This document shows positions 62,815 through 64,000 of a stretch of DNA of 64,000 nucleotides, piece by piece. Within the stretch, counting starts at the first letter, position 1, and each line of letters starts with the position of its first letter. The stretch comes from Spirosoma endophyticum. GTDB lineage: Bacteria > Bacteroidota > Bacteroidia > Cytophagales > Spirosomataceae. A program made the translations under genes and the position numbers. The stretch is from positions 62,001-126,000 of the forward strand of contig NZ_FOLQ01000018.1 in the NCBI RefSeq assembly GCF_900112365.1, given 5' to 3'. Under the pieces are notes generated by a model. That model was not told the DNA's origin. It was given only the letters and a program-made list of their open reading frames with translations, and ran no database searches.

Positions 62815-64000
62815 TTACGGATATAATACGTATTTCTTCCGAATAAGTTTGTAGGCATTTAGCCCGGGTTCCCAACTTTTTCGGATCTTATCTTCCGAAA
62901 CGCCCATCAATAGTTGTAGCCGGAGCTGGTCGGTGCCCGCCAGTCGGTCAATGCCATTATTCGCCAGAAAGAATTTGGATTTGTCGGTAGCTCGCTTGAA
63001 ATAGTCAAAGAAGTAATCCAGCATCAGGCCCTTCTTCGAAATCGCAGCGTCCGACAAATCGACACCGTAGCAAAGTTGCCCTTCGAGGGGCGGATTCACC
63101 GCACCGGGTTTGTCTACGGGCGTAAACGTATACGGCCCATACTTTGTGTAAGGTGAGCCAATTACCTGAAACTGCTTGTCGGTTCCACGCCCAACACTGA
63201 CGACCGTTCCTTCAAAAAAACAGAGCGATGGATACAGCAAAACAGCCTGCTGATTTGGCAGGTTCGGCGAGGGCGGCACGGGTAATACGTAGGGCGTTTG
63301 ATGGGTGTAGTTTTTCAGCGGCACAACGGTCAGCGGACACGTTTTTTTGGTCGTTGCCGTGGACCCAGCCAGCCAGCCTTCGCCATTGATCATCCGGGCC
63401 AGTTCGCCAATCGTTAGTCCATACACCACCGGAATTGGATTCAGTCCTACAAACGATCTAAACTTTGGGTCCAGCACAGGACCATCTACGTAATGCCCAT
63501 TAGGATTCGGCCGGTCGAGCACAATCATAGGCCTGTTGGATTCGGCACAGGCTTCCATAACGTAATGCATGGTACTGGTGTACGTATAAAATCGCGCGCC
63601 AACATCCTGAATATCAAAAACCACTACGTCCAGCGAATCCATCTGCGCCTGCGTTGGCTTCTTGTTTTTCCCATAGAGCGACGTAATCATGATGCCCGTT
63701 CGCGGGTCGCGCCCACTGCTGATTTCTTCGCCGTCCGTTGCCTGCCCTCGAAAACCGTGCTCAGGCGCAAAAATGGTTTTTATCGTTATGCCCCGCGTAA
63801 TCAGACTATCGACCAGATGCGTGCGGCCAATTATGGACGTATGATTGACCACTAAACCAACCCGTTTTCCCTGGAGTGCAGGCAGGTAGAGGTTCATTTG
63901 GTCGGCGCCCGTCTGAATGGTAGGCTGCGTTGATGTACGGTTGGTCTGTGCGTTGCAAGCGCAAGTCAACACGAAAAAGCCAATAAAAAAGAGTTGACGA
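62815..64000 (-). CDS. NamZ-like exo-N-acetylmuramidase (DUF1343/GH171), start outside window
   Basis: The frame stays open through base 64000, so the true start is beyond the right edge; the visible end reads LFFIGFFVLTCACNAQ, a signal peptide or lipoprotein start. The protein matches the DUF1343/NamZ group: VGLVVNHTSIIGRTHLVD, FAPEHGFRGQATDGEEISSG, VVFDIQDVGARFYTYTSTMHYVM, VLDRPNPNGHYVDGPVLD and VVYGLTIGELARMINGEGWL. NamZ-type enzymes release N-acetylmuramic acid from peptidoglycan ends. It is 27 bases before the SASA-like gene; both act on cell-wall or glycan material. Confidence 0.88.
   Translation of the reverse strand, partial: RQLFFIGFFVLTCACNAQTNRTSTQPTIQTGADQMNLYLPALQGKRVGLVVNHTSIIGRTHLVDSLITRGITIKTIFAPEHGFRGQATDGEEISSGRDPRTGIMITSLYGKNKKPTQAQMDSLDVVVFDIQDVGARFYTYTSTMHYVMEACAESNRPMIVLDRPNPNGHYVDGPVLDPKFRSFVGLNPIPVVYGLTIGELARMINGEGWLAGSTATTKKTCPLTVVPLKNYTHQTPYVLPVPPSPNLPNQQAVLLYPSLCFFEGTVVSVGRGTDKQFQVIGSPYTKYGPYTFTPVDKPGAVNPPLEGQLCYGVDLSDAAISKKGLMLDYFFDYFKRATDKSKFFLANNGIDRLAGTDQLRLQLLMGVSEDKIRKSWEPGLNAYKLIRKKYVLYP

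Overview
The window looks like chromosomal DNA from a member of the Bacteroidota, most likely a Cytophagales bacterium close to Spirosoma. The signs are two proteins with type IX secretion (T9SS) C-terminal sorting domains, TonB-type outer-membrane barrels with an N-terminal carboxypeptidase-regulatory-like domain, tandem DUF4249 lipoproteins, Bacteroidota-type promoters (TAnnTTTG at -7) and few recognisable Shine-Dalgarno sites. By eye the G+C content is near 50%, with AT-rich islands at the NYN-domain gene, the disrupted FAD monooxygenase and a few intergenic gaps. No rRNA, tRNA, CRISPR array or intact insertion sequence was seen.

Layout. 1-6.3 kb: the end of an acyl-CoA ligase, a tannase/feruloyl-esterase-like protein, a TonB-type barrel and a LolA-like periplasmic protein. 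6.3-8.6 kb: an orphan gene with a possible Ulp1/YopJ-type Cys-His-Asp triad, then a gap with a decayed transposase. 8.6-13.7 kb: a large C25 (PorU2-like) protease coupled to a membrane acyltransferase. 13.8-16.6 kb: an NYN-LOTUS protein, thiamine pyrophosphokinase and a GT87-type membrane glycosyltransferase. 16.5-22 kb: a minus-strand cluster kdnA-kdnB-lspA-kdsA-kdsC-like-kdsB, read as synthesis and activation of Kdo or 8-amino-Kdo for lipid A/LPS. 22-26.5 kb: guanine deaminase, a nucleotidyltransferase-fold protein and molybdenum-cofactor genes (moaC-mobA divergent from moeA). 26.7-34.3 kb: a nitrilase-family amidase, a GlxA-like regulator with a metal-binding DJ-1 protein, two GT9 heptosyltransferase-like genes, a membrane protein and a ThuA-like protein. 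34.3-38.9 kb: a TonB receptor plus two DUF4249 lipoproteins in one operon. 39-49.5 kb: housekeeping genes (PolX, ThyA, OsmC, MtgA, HemW, PhzF, HxpB, YciI), an FAD monooxygenase broken by one stop codon, and a 52-residue Cys/Lys-rich protein gene. 49.8-56.6 kb: an S9 peptidase, an acidic hypothetical protein, an Anbu proteasome-like peptidase with a transglutaminase-like neighbour, and GlmM. 56.7-59 kb: a stress-protein group (two DUF2382 proteins, one YtxH protein). 59-64 kb: GuaA, a T9SS-exported sialate O-acetylesterase-like protein and a NamZ-like muramidase cut by the right edge.

Themes. Cell-envelope building dominates: Kdo/Kdo8N, LspA, GT9 and GT87 transferases, MtgA, GlmM and NamZ. Intergenic spaces carry several families of long, often perfect inverted repeats, some replacing ordinary terminators, and the hexamer CTACGT/ACGTAG appears about three times more often than chance by hand count.

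The observations I would look at first are the CE-clan-like orphan (6351-7667), the very small Cys/Lys-rich gene (47186-47344) with an excellent promoter, the Kdo8N-type cluster, the Anbu/transglutaminase pair, and the repeat families. None is proven from sequence alone.
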